From assembly GCA_010405405.1 (NCBI GenBank), contig MU004242.1, forward strand, positions 596,748-660,747: 64,000 nucleotides of DNA, given 5' to 3'. Shown piece after piece: positions 9,777-18,391 of this stretch. The notes beneath the pieces are model-generated. The model saw only the letters and a program-made list of their open reading frames with translations, was not told the DNA's origin and searched no databases. Each line of letters begins with the position of its first letter. Position 1 is the stretch's first letter. The DNA comes from Microthyrium microscopicum (Eukaryota > Ascomycota > Dothideomycetes > Microthyriales > Microthyriaceae). The position numbers and the translations under genes are program-made.

Positions 9777-11630
9777 ATGTCGAATATCGCCGCTCCCCCG
9801 GTTCTATCACATAACCAATCTTCTTCTGAAACTACCAACGACACCTCTACAACAGATGTATCACCAGGCAACCACAACTTGCTTCTCGCACCGACTGATC
9901 CTTCAACTACCACCATGTCAACCTCTCATAGCTCGTCGACAGATACCCTCATTCCACGATCAGTTCCACAAGATCATACCATTTTAAAGTCTAATACCGA
10001 ACCTCTACATGATGCTGCAGCGAAGTACCTCGAATCTCAACCATCAACGGAATCCCCAGGACGAACACCATCTCCTCCCGCAGCTCTCTCACCACCTTCA
10101 TTTTCCTCTGATGGCTGCCCACAGCTGGACCTGTCCACATCCACCGAAGCTTCATCAGCCTCGTCCGCTCGATCAACAAGCTCTCGACTCTCCGATAGCG
10201 GTCTTTCTGTAAAGAAACGAGGCTACAGACGCCCACAAGCCACAACATTCGCACCAAGCGCAAAGAGTCGAGAAAGTGTAATGAGCCTAGGAAGCATAGC
10301 ACATCTACAATACTACTTTGCCCGGACAGGTCTCCTCGACGGCAAAGGCGGGCAACTTGCTCGGAAGAACCCAAATCTGCATAGAACACAGACAGAAGGT
10401 TCCCGCTCAGCGTCGCTCAATCTCCCCGGAACTCACGACGACCTATCTCTCTCGCCAACAGCAAGCAACTATGCCCTCTCAGAATCTGGCATGATGAGCG
10501 AAAGCCCTATCGACCAAACAGACGATCCAGAATGGGACCGCGAACTCGCCCTTCTCCCACCCACAGTTTCCACATATAATCATCGCCCTGCTTACGTTGA
10601 GCCACCGCCCAATGTAACCATGTTGCGCCGCGAACTGACTGAAAGTCTCGAGGACGCGCTCAAAGTGCTCAAGGAGTCCGATAAGGCGGCCAAAGCAGAC
10701 GAGACGCAAGGTTTCTACGAGATCCAGGGCCTACACCTTCTTGACATCACGACTCTAGCAATCCGCGCGGCAAAGAACTACTATACGGCGCATAGCCAGT
10801 ATCAGCGATTACATGCAATCAAGTCAGAGCGTGAAATTAGACAAGAATTATACCACGTACTCGAGATTCTTAAGCGCATGGCAAGCCGGAACTTTGCAGG
10901 CGGTATGAAACAGGCAGAAAAAGTTGGCATTCTCACATGGATTGTTGGAATCAGCGAACTTATCCAGACGGAAATCGACGCTGAAAAACAAGATACCGAG
11001 GAGCGCGAGAAGTGGTCATGGCGGAGCGGAGACTGGACTGGCCGGGAACGAGAGCGCGAACTCGCCTTCATAAGATGCTTCATCTCCGACCCGTCATCCC
11101 TCCCGGACTGGCCAGACCCCACAAACCTCACAGAGCCATCAGCATTCTTATCTCATTTCCAAGACGGTCTGGCCCTCGTCCACCTGCACAACTCATGTGT
11201 CCAAAAAAGCAAGCGCCATTTCGAAGAAATCAAAGTCTTCCACACCGATACAGCCAAGCCATATCGTTGTGCTGACAACCTACGGTATTGGGTCAAGGCT
11301 GCGGAGTTGAGATGGGATATCAGACTGAAGCTAGATGTCATGGGCGTCGCGCAGAACTCGACAGACATGGGTGCCTGGCTCCAGTTAGATGCGGCACTAT
11401 TGCAATGGTGTAGGGGCGTGAGAGAGGAACTTACGGCAGAGTTGGTGGGTGGGAAAGATGGGAAGCGAACACCGCCGAGATTGAAGGTTGAGTCTGACAC
11501 GTCCATCGTTGAGACACCGGTGGAAGTTGGCGCGGAAGTACCAGCGGACGAGAATGCGGTGCCAACGGAAGGTGGTGTAATGTCCATGGCCGTAGAAGCG
11601 AGCGTAACGAGCGTGGCGGGAGCAGTTTGA
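9777..11630 (+). CDS. Conserved fungal protein of unknown function, 617 residues
   Basis: A single exon. The ATG at 9777 (context ACAACCATG) is chosen because the in-frame extension upstream starts at a non-ATG codon. Residues 1-150 are Ser/Thr/Pro-rich and disordered. A motif with KKRGYRRPQATTFAPSAKSRES followed by SLGSIAHLQYYFARTGLLDG (about 150-190) looks like a conserved anchor. After another disordered stretch, residues about 290-560 form a long helical domain (ESLEDALKVLKESDKAAK, GFYEIQGLHLLDITTLAIRA, EKVGILTWIVGISELIQTE). A tryptophan-rich segment (WSWRSGDWTGRERERELAFI) lies within it. No transmembrane helix or catalytic motif is evident. I do not recognise a named family. It probably has a structural or regulatory role. 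Confidence 0.75.
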   Translation: MSNIAAPPVLSHNQSSSETTNDTSTTDVSPGNHNLLLAPTDPSTTTMSTSHSSSTDTLIPRSVPQDHTILKSNTEPLHDAAAKYLESQPSTESPGRTPSPPAALSPPSFSSDGCPQLDLSTSTEASSASSARSTSSRLSDSGLSVKKRGYRRPQATTFAPSAKSRESVMSLGSIAHLQYYFARTGLLDGKGGQLARKNPNLHRTQTEGSRSASLNLPGTHDDLSLSPTASNYALSESGMMSESPIDQTDDPEWDRELALLPPTVSTYNHRPAYVEPPPNVTMLRRELTESLEDALKVLKESDKAAKADETQGFYEIQGLHLLDITTLAIRAAKNYYTAHSQYQRLHAIKSEREIRQELYHVLEILKRMASRNFAGGMKQAEKVGILTWIVGISELIQTEIDAEKQDTEEREKWSWRSGDWTGRERERELAFIRCFISDPSSLPDWPDPTNLTEPSAFLSHFQDGLALVHLHNSCVQKSKRHFEEIKVFHTDTAKPYRCADNLRYWVKAAELRWDIRLKLDVMGVAQNSTDMGAWLQLDAALLQWCRGVREELTAELVGGKDGKRTPPRLKVESDTSIVETPVEVGAEVPADENAVPTEGGVMSMAVEASVTSVAGAV

Positions 11631-12071
11631 AGTATATCCCAGCAGCATAGCATGTTCATATTGTGCCTCATTGAGGCTTTTGCTTGTATATAGCGGGCCC
11701 TTTGTTTTGTTTATTTTGGGCACGCCTTGAAGCGGGAAGTTTTGGGCCGCAACGTTTACAGGTCTTGTTGTTATATATCCTCCCAGGGCAGTTAGATTGC
11801 CACTGTGTTTCTTCTTTTCTATACAGATATGTAATGTCATATGCTGCGAGAAGGGTGGTGTGTTTTGTTATCATAATGTCGATTCAATCAATAGTAACCG
11901 CAACCGAAAGAGTGTGAGTCGATGATAGTAAGTTAGATGAAGTAGTCGTATGCTAGTTCAAGGGTGGATGGCTGTTTGACATTTTATCTTCAAGAAATAA
12001 TTATAATTATCAAGTACAAAACGAATGTGCTACGTACATGCTTACTCTCCTATCTAATGCACTCTCTTGAT
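11631..12071. other. Convergent intergenic region
   Basis: Lies between the stop of the 617-residue gene (+) and the stop of the first paralog gene (-). It is rich in short A/T stretches, as expected for facing 3' untranslated regions. No gene is seen. Confidence 0.5.
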
Positions 12072-12788
12072 CTATCTCCTGTAGCTCTTGTTCTTGAGGC
12101 CATAGTAGTCAGTCAAGTCCAAGTCATCATCATGTGGCAGAGTCGAAGCATGCGACTTATAATCAGTGTACAGCGCCCACGACTGTGAAGGATCTCCGCT
12201 CATAAGACTCTTCTCCATCAAATAGTTCACCATCTCAACCTTGACCTGCTCAATCGCATCTCTGAGAATCGTCCGTTTCGGTTCCAACAAATCTCTGTGC
12301 GACAGATGACGATTCAACGGTCGATTTAGCCAGTATTGATAGGATCCAGGTCCCTTCTTAACAGCAATAACAGCATCCAGTATCGACCCCTCGATGACGG
12401 AAAAGTGGCGTGCAAACTCGTCCAGTTTTGTGCGCCATCTCTCATCTTCTCGTAACTTTGCCATGGACCAGCCGGAGTACCCGATGAAGTTGTTGTAGGC
12501 GTTCCAGATCTCCGCTACGTAGTCGAGGTATGATATGAGTAGCATGACAAAGCCGGCTTCGATGTATAGTTGTTGTCCTCTTACTCTGCGCTCATATTCG
12601 TAGATGAGCCTTGCTCGTTCTTCATCTTTGAGTAAGGGATTGATCATATCGTCGAACGCATGTTCTAACGCTTCTCTTTTGTCTTGTCGATTTCTTGCTG
12701 GGTTTATCTTTGTCAGGTTGACCAATTTGACGATGAAGGATTGAAAGTTTGCTTTCAGATAGTCGTGTAGTCTCGTTGTTGGGTCCAT
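12072..12788 (-). CDS. Unrecognised paralog family P, member 1
   Basis: A single exon of 238 residues, starting with the true ATG at 12788. It is predicted all-helical, soluble apart from one hydrophobic helix. Its key segment is YIEAGFVMLLISYLDY (75-90), nearly identical to NIEAGFMMILISYLDY in the next gene (member 2). Shared positions continue with RWRTKLDEFARHFSVIEGSIL (KWGRDIELFGTHFYAIHSRIL in member 2) and a C-terminal S..SWALYTDY...LTDYYG pattern (SLKAWRAQSDY...RSDYYG in member 2). I recognise no known domain, enzyme motif or signal peptide. All members are on the minus strand with an F-box pseudogene and an RBR ligase nearby. A 14-base motif shared with the other members lies upstream at 12971-12984. 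Confidence 0.7.
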   Translation of the reverse strand: MDPTTRLHDYLKANFQSFIVKLVNLTKINPARNRQDKREALEHAFDDMINPLLKDEERARLIYEYERRVRGQQLYIEAGFVMLLISYLDYVAEIWNAYNNFIGYSGWSMAKLREDERWRTKLDEFARHFSVIEGSILDAVIAVKKGPGSYQYWLNRPLNRHLSHRDLLEPKRTILRDAIEQVKVEMVNYLMEKSLMSGDPSQSWALYTDYKSHASTLPHDDDLDLTDYYGLKNKSYRR

Positions 12789-13502
12789 GATCGGCTCCTG
12801 GATTCTTGTTCTTGCTGGTCTGATTTCGAAGTTTGATATGTTGATGTTCTGGAAGCATTCTTGTGGTGCTTGTCTTCAGGTTGATCTCGTCTTGCTGATG
12901 GTAGAACTGCCAGAGTATCTTTGAAGTCTTGTTGCTTTGTGTTAATTGAAAGAGATGCAAGTTGTTGAAAGTGTCCAGCACTATTGATGGGAGAATGACG
13001 GTTTGAAAATGTTCTGTTGAAGACCGCCAGATTGACTCATTTTATGGACTCCAAAGCCAGTCCACTTCCGCTCCTGTTGATTCAAGTGAAGACCAGGTCA
13101 GTTCGGTGAAGTTGCCAGCGTTTGATATATTATTACCGTAATCCATCGCCCGGTTTGAACTTAAGCTGCGCTCTAGGTCGTTTGCTGTAGTTACTAGTGC
13201 TATAAATCGGATTTCAAACGAAACCTAAAGGTTTTCGCTAACATGTCCTCAATTGAAGGTTGTTTGGAACTCGCGAACGAGTCCGATGGTACTCTAGGGG
13301 ATACCTGGGGAATTGGACATCTGATATGGCTGGCAGGTATAGGATTGATTTTGGCACTCCTCACTTGTGCATTTTCTGGTCGAAAAATTGAAACGATCAA
13401 CTTGGTTAGAGCTATCAGTTGGTCGAAATAAATCAAGAAATCAAACAATACATGAAGCTTTCTCGCAAAATACTGTTGCTGGTAAAATAGCAAAACGCAA
13501 TA
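12789..13502. other. Intergenic between paralogs 1 and 2
   Basis: Contains the promoter/leader of member 1, including the shared 14-base motif at 12971-12984. Short open frames of 62 (+) and 97 (-) codons around 13200-13493 overlap each other and show no family features. Confidence 0.5.
12971..12984 (-). promoter_or_regulatory. Shared upstream motif, paralog 1
   Basis: Plus-strand GTGTCCAGCACTAT, matching the consensus GTGWCYAGCACTRT found upstream of all three family-P genes. Here it is 183 bases from the ATG, in contrast to about 9 bases in the other two, so a leader intron or an indel may separate them. Confidence 0.35.
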
Positions 13503-14396
13503 CTAAGAACCACACACTTGATCTGGACCTGTCCGCTCTGCTTCCTTCAGTGTGTTTCCTGACCAGAAGCCATAGTAGTCTGATCGGACAATCTGTCCCA
13601 GCCTGTCCTTTGACCATTCCTTCAAAATTTCACGATAATCACTCTGCGCACGCCAGGCTTTTAACGAAACGTTCCTCTCAAAAGTATTCTTCACCATCAG
13701 ATCGAATAGCGAGTACATGACTTCATCCAACGCTACCCAAAGCTCCTCCAACCGTGGGCGGTATTTTTGTTTCTTCTCGATTGTTTTGTTGCCTTCTCTT
13801 CGAAGCCACCATAGACGTGCTCCGTTGTTTTCCGTGCATTGTGCTACATTCAGAATTCGACTGTGTATCGCATAGAAGTGAGTGCCGAACAGCTCAATAT
13901 CTCTGCCCCATTTGAATCCTTTGTTATGCAGAATTTCAAAGGTTGCTCCAACTTCGATGTAGTCAATGTATTGGGTTGCTAGCTCGTAGAAATAGTCCAA
14001 GTATGATATCAGGATCATCATGAAGCCAGCTTCGATGTTCGACCTGCCGATTTCCACTGCCCGCAATTCTACTCTGGCTGCGCCGATGTCCCAGGGTTTG
14101 TGCTTCTTAGCTTCGCTTCTTGTCATCGCTGCAATTCGTGACTGGTGCGAGAGCTCTTCGTACTGTAGGATGAGACCGGTTCTGATATTGTCCTTCTGCA
14201 ACGTTCTTCTCATGCTTTCGTATTCGCGCTGCAGCGCTTTGGTCTTCTGGAATGAGAGAGTCTCCCTGTCCCTGTTCATTGGAACAACTTCTGGGTCCAA
14301 AGCCGTCAACGTTGATATGTTCCTGATGAAAAGCATGAATTGCGTTTGTAGATGATCTTTCAGTTGCCGCTCAGCAACTTCAAGGCCTGAAGCCAT
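13503..14396 (-). CDS. Unrecognised paralog family P, member 2
   Basis: A single exon of 297 residues from the ATG at 14396. It is longer than member 1 by an N-terminal charged helical region (residues 40-115, rich in Arg/Lys/Glu) before the family segment IEAGFMMILISYLDY (121-135). The downstream shared blocks are FKWGRDIELFGTHFYAIHSRIL, WWLRREGNK, a helix with ALDEVMYSLFDLMVKN, and a final AWRAQSDYREI...SDYYGFW. The pattern is clearly homologous to member 1 and more weakly to member 3. No known domain is recognised. A local duplication followed by divergence is inferred. Confidence 0.7.
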   Translation of the reverse strand: MASGLEVAERQLKDHLQTQFMLFIRNISTLTALDPEVVPMNRDRETLSFQKTKALQREYESMRRTLQKDNIRTGLILQYEELSHQSRIAAMTRSEAKKHKPWDIGAARVELRAVEIGRSNIEAGFMMILISYLDYFYELATQYIDYIEVGATFEILHNKGFKWGRDIELFGTHFYAIHSRILNVAQCTENNGARLWWLRREGNKTIEKKQKYRPRLEELWVALDEVMYSLFDLMVKNTFERNVSLKAWRAQSDYREILKEWSKDRLGQIVRSDYYGFWSGNTLKEAERTGPDQVCGS

Positions 14397-14712
14397 CTTT
14401 GATAGTGTCTAGCACTGTTAAGTATTGTGTTGCAAGGTGAGTTTCGTGTTTGTGATGTTGGTAACTCTTCTCCGAACCTGCTATTACGCTGTATTTTATA
14501 GGTCCTGCTTTTGCTCGTCTAAAGATGGGTTTCTCCTCTTAGTGAAGGTCCAGTCGTTTGGATTAACCACCGGCAGGCCCAGCCAACGGGTAGTCGTTAC
14601 TAAACCGTGGAGCAGGCGGTTTACAGAGCCGTTGTTTGCGGAACGCGCTACTAGTGATCATAGCAGTTGAAATGCCGGAAAACAGCTAGAGAGATCTGAA
14701 GTCATTTTGAGG
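14397..14712. other. Leader and promoter of paralog 2
   Basis: Holds the shared motif next to the start codon and a TATA-like TATTTTATAG at about 14492-14502. No gene is present. Confidence 0.4.
14405..14418 (-). promoter_or_regulatory. Shared upstream motif, paralog 2
   Basis: Plus-strand GTGTCTAGCACTGT, 8 bases upstream of the ATG at 14396. Same consensus as at 12971 and 17760. Confidence 0.4.
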
Positions 14713-15926
14713 TTAACGGTGAGTAGTAGCGGTCATAAACCTCTCATACATGCTCAAGCAGCACTGTCCCTTACAGCTCCCATGGCCTGCACTGCACTTC
14801 CTCCATTGATTCTTAGGTTTATCAAGCCAATCCCGTCGCAGTTGACTAGGGGCGGTGGCTATCTCCTCAATATGCTCATCCGTAAAGATTTGTGCAAGCC
14901 ATGACGGATGAGTTGGATCGCCGACTATGTGAGACTTGATTTCTACTTCGAATGTATGCTTTGTGTCAGAATAGCAGATACGACGTAGCAAGTATTGTGT
15001 ATTACAGTCCTGGCTGGGACACTGTGACCACGCTCTTTCACCGACTCGATGTACAGAATCTCCATGGAGTCTCGAGTCTCCAAATGAAATGTAGTCGTCA
15101 AACCACACTGCCTCTTCTCTCCTGTCCTGATGCTGGGAGGTTCTGGTGCCCGGGTTTTCTGCAATGTAGGCGTTGCCAATGAACATTCCCATGGATGCAG
15201 ACCTCAAATGTGAACATATGATGATGTTCTTTCTTTGCATTGCGCCAATCAGAGTCGACGAACTCGTCAGGTCTTTGGAGTCTACGGTCAGCTGGTACCT
15301 CCGATTCATGGTGATATGACTTCCGTGTCGATAGATTAGGCAAGGCCCTAACAAGCCTAATCTTAAGCTGTCTAGGTATCTCGGGTTGCCTTCTGACATA
15401 GCAAAGTGTGAGCGGTCACAATACAGCTTGGTGTCTCTTAATTCTCGAAGTCCACGCAAAAGACATTCGCCAGTAAACGAATAATGGTCACAAAGACTGA
15501 TGGATCCTTCCAATCCGATGCAAACCCGTTCTTTTGGTGACTTGACAACTGTTTTTGGGAAAAAATCTCCATATCGTGCGTCTTCCGGCAGCCAGAGCAT
15601 CCAAATTGACGGCACATAGTGACTGTTGGAAAGGGCGCGAGTCTCCGGTGCTGAGCCGTCCCTGGGCACTGGTAGCTGGAAGTTAATTGCAGCTCATAGG
15701 TCGCTTGAAGATTGGTTTCGATATCCCTTCGATTAAGAAGCACAAATTGGATCATTTGCCATCTCCTCACCTGAGATGGCTCAATTTCCGGGGCGATTCC
15801 ACTAGGAGCCAACAACAATCGAACTTTATGACATACTCTCTGGAACGCGAGACGACTGACTGGCGACAACTCGGTAGAGATGAGTAATATGAGTTCGGTA
15901 GGAAGTTTGTATGTAGCGCTGAACAA
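14713..15926 (-). pseudogene. F-box protein gene, frameshifted
   Basis: The N-terminal part (frame from 15926) has an F-box, YKLPTELILLISTELSPVSR then LAFQRVCHKV, followed by GCSGCRKTHDMEIFSQKQLS. The sequence then continues in another frame with KSPKERVCIGLEGSISLCDH and a Cys/His-containing C-terminal region down to 14713. The two halves join sensibly only if one base is missing near 15541-15547. In addition, the F-box frame has no ATG: it opens just after a TAA and the first possible codons are non-ATG. Two independent defects suggest a pseudogene, though a sequencing indel or an unseen upstream exon is possible. F-box proteins link substrates to SCF ubiquitin ligases. The C-terminal half resembles fungal F-box proteins with a Cys-rich tail. 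Confidence 0.65.
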
Positions 15927-16773
15927 GAAGTTGTGCCTTTCCGCATTTTATGCAGACAGTAAAAGCTCTGAGTCAGGACGAACGCGTTTAGACTCATGGA
16001 ATTTGGAGTCTAGGGCCAGCTTCTGAAGTGTAAAGTTTGACTTGATGCAAGACTTCTCGTATTTCGGTCCAAAAATTCCGATGGAGTATACGTGATGGAT
16101 GAAAAGAAGAGCAGAAGGTGACAGGTATGTGGCTATGTTTTCCGGAATCCAGCTATTTCACGAGTTCGGTTCGCGATAAACTGCTCCCAATCGTGTGCAG
16201 AAGGCATTCTTTAAGGCAGGTATCGAGTTCTTGAGATCTTGATCGTGCTATTGAGTGGTCAAACTGAAGGAAAGGTAGTCGGAGTGAGGGTGTGCATGCG
16301 ATGGTGTCAAAATGCCTACGGCATAAGCGCTTGAGAAGATATGTCAGGCAAGTAGTAGTGTGGGTACCGGTCTCTGTAGGTATCTATATCTAGGTATATG
16401 TGGTCTTACTACGACCAACTATGAGGATACTAAAGGTCCGCGTACCAATAACCTCAACTGGTACCTAAAAGTACTGGAAGAACTCATTTACTTCGAGCTA
16501 ATGCATAAGTCAATCATTCATGATTCAGCGTCTTATCTTGCCAACAGCGTGGCAAAACAACTGGCACGCTCCCACTAACTCTTTTGATCATGAGGTGCTA
16601 TACAGGCCATTCCATTTGTCAAAACATTAAGATATGAACTTCCTCTATGGCAGATAAAGCATTTGATACCCAGGTGAGACGCAGATTAGCCATCGTATAA
16701 TTAGATTTCAATTACCACAACTAAACAATGATCGCTTTTCACGACGTCCAGCGCTATTCGCTAGAGGTTTAAG
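15927..16773. other. Intergenic upstream of the F-box pseudogene
   Basis: No gene recognised. A low-complexity TAGGTATCTATATC-like stretch lies near 16376-16400. Confidence 0.5.
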
Positions 16774-17751
16774 CTATCTAAGCTGCAACACTACTCTTCC
16801 ACGTCGTCGTCGGGACAAACCACTTTCACCATGACCTTGCCAAGATTGTCTGAGACATGCGGTGTACCGGCGCAAGTCTTTCCTCCAATCTATCAACTCA
16901 GAGATGTCCTCCCTTCGATTTTCCACCAACTCCTGGGCAAAGAGATTTCGATGACCAAGGAGCATCCTCCATGCATGACCGATTGTCTCACGCACAGGTA
17001 TCTCTTCAAAATATTTCAGCGCGACTTCTGGAATGAAGTTGGATGTGTGTTGTCCATCCGTCATGGCCATAATCTCGTTCCAGAAAACGAAACTCCAAAG
17101 CTTGTAGTTTCCACATTTTGTTCGCCATGGTTCCTGTTGCTTGTTGAGGATTTCAGTTAGGCTGGAGCCTAGGACCGTATGATGGTTTCGATACCGCATT
17201 AGAGTAATGATGGACTCCATGGTAAGTGTCAAAATGAGAATAAAGCGCACCAGAGAGACCTCCGTCCTAGTATTCCGGGATTCCAAGTCTCCAATGAACT
17301 GATAAGTAAAGCTAGGCTCCTTTTCAACGTCGGCTCGCAAATGGTCCACGATATCAGTATAGGCGTGCAAAAAGTATATGTTTTGGTCTTCTCGACTGCC
17401 GCGTGGGTATTCAACTCGCACAAGGTTCACGATTGAGTATGTGAAGCGCTCCATCTTTTCTTGGAAATCCCGTTCCAGTCTTTTCTCAGCCTCGATGTAA
17501 GAGTGAATCGCTTGTGGCTGCCATTTGCTGCGTATGTAATTGGGTGGTGTGAAGTTTGGGTCTGTTCCAAGAAGTTTGTATCTGTATGCTTTTTGTGAGT
17601 GTCCTTGTCTCCTGCTTGCGGATTGTCGTCGCTCCTCAAAACCACGCGCATCATTGGGTACAACACCCGGTTGAGCTTCTAGATAGCGAATTGCCCAAGT
17701 GCTCCAGCCTTCGAGTTCTTCCGGTGCAAGCAAGCGGTCTTCGTCAGACAT
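16774..17751 (-). CDS. Unrecognised paralog family P, member 3 (divergent)
   Basis: A single exon of 325 residues. The ATG at 17751 begins MSDEDRLLAPEELEGW; the frame extends upstream to 17877 only with a non-ATG codon. The protein is helical throughout, with a Trp/Arg-rich N-terminal third. A hydrophobic helix, VSLVRFILILTLTMESIITL (about 164-183), occupies the place of the IEAGF...YLDY segment of members 1 and 2. It is followed by PWRTKCGNYKLWSFVFWNEI (compare RWRTKLDEFARHFSVIEGSI). Similarity is weaker than between members 1 and 2, and membership rests on order, spacing and the shared upstream motif. The C-terminus is basic (GLSRRRRGRVVLQLR). Function unknown. Confidence 0.65.
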   Translation of the reverse strand: MSDEDRLLAPEELEGWSTWAIRYLEAQPGVVPNDARGFEERRQSASRRQGHSQKAYRYKLLGTDPNFTPPNYIRSKWQPQAIHSYIEAEKRLERDFQEKMERFTYSIVNLVRVEYPRGSREDQNIYFLHAYTDIVDHLRADVEKEPSFTYQFIGDLESRNTRTEVSLVRFILILTLTMESIITLMRYRNHHTVLGSSLTEILNKQQEPWRTKCGNYKLWSFVFWNEIMAMTDGQHTSNFIPEVALKYFEEIPVRETIGHAWRMLLGHRNLFAQELVENRREDISELIDWRKDLRRYTACLRQSWQGHGESGLSRRRRGRVVLQLR

Positions 17752-18391
17752 GATGAGATGTGACCAGCACTGTATAATTGCAATGTATAAACTTTCTTGA
17801 TTTCTTGAGGGCCACATAATTAGCATTGCTATATATAGTATCATCTCGTTTGGTGCTCCATTCTGATTGAAAAGCAATCGTGGGTCTGTTGGAAGCAGTC
17901 GTCACGCAGTCGTCAGGAAACTGCCACGCCGTGATTGAGTGGAACAAATCCTATCGTTATAGGAGTGATAGCTACACGACTGGCAAACAGACATATCAGC
18001 CCCATCACTATCATCACCAGAAATTGCCTGATGGTGCGAAAAAGGCCAGCGGAACGGGTGGACAACAAGATGGTCAAGCGAATGTCTCCATCGCAAGCAA
18101 GCCGAAGTGTCCATATATGACAGTAGGACAAGGGGGAGAGACGACAGCATGAGCCATGGAAAACTAGGCTCCCGGTTTGTTTCTTGAGCTATTGAATAAA
18201 ATTAGCTATGTGAATTAGAATGAAAGAATACAGCTGTAGTCGCACCAGCAGTCCAACCTGGGTCATCATTTTGCGAATATTTCTCGAGCCCACGGCCTGC
18301 CAGCGAATGTCGTCGATATGCAGTACTCTACTTCATCAGGAAACAAGCGTCGCTCTAGGTGCCCTTGTTCAGGTGGTTGCAGCAACTCTAG
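17752..18391. other. Intergenic, paralog 3 promoter to RBR stop
   Basis: Contains the shared motif at 17760-17773 and then 3' sequence of the RBR gene. No further gene is recognised. Confidence 0.5.
17760..17773 (-). promoter_or_regulatory. Shared upstream motif, paralog 3
   Basis: Plus-strand GTGACCAGCACTGT, 8 bases upstream of the ATG at 17751. Third instance of the family consensus. Confidence 0.4.

Noticed and set aside
13200-13493. Overlapping small ORFs of 62 (+) and 97 (-) codons
   Set aside because: Opposite-strand overlap, no start-context or family support.
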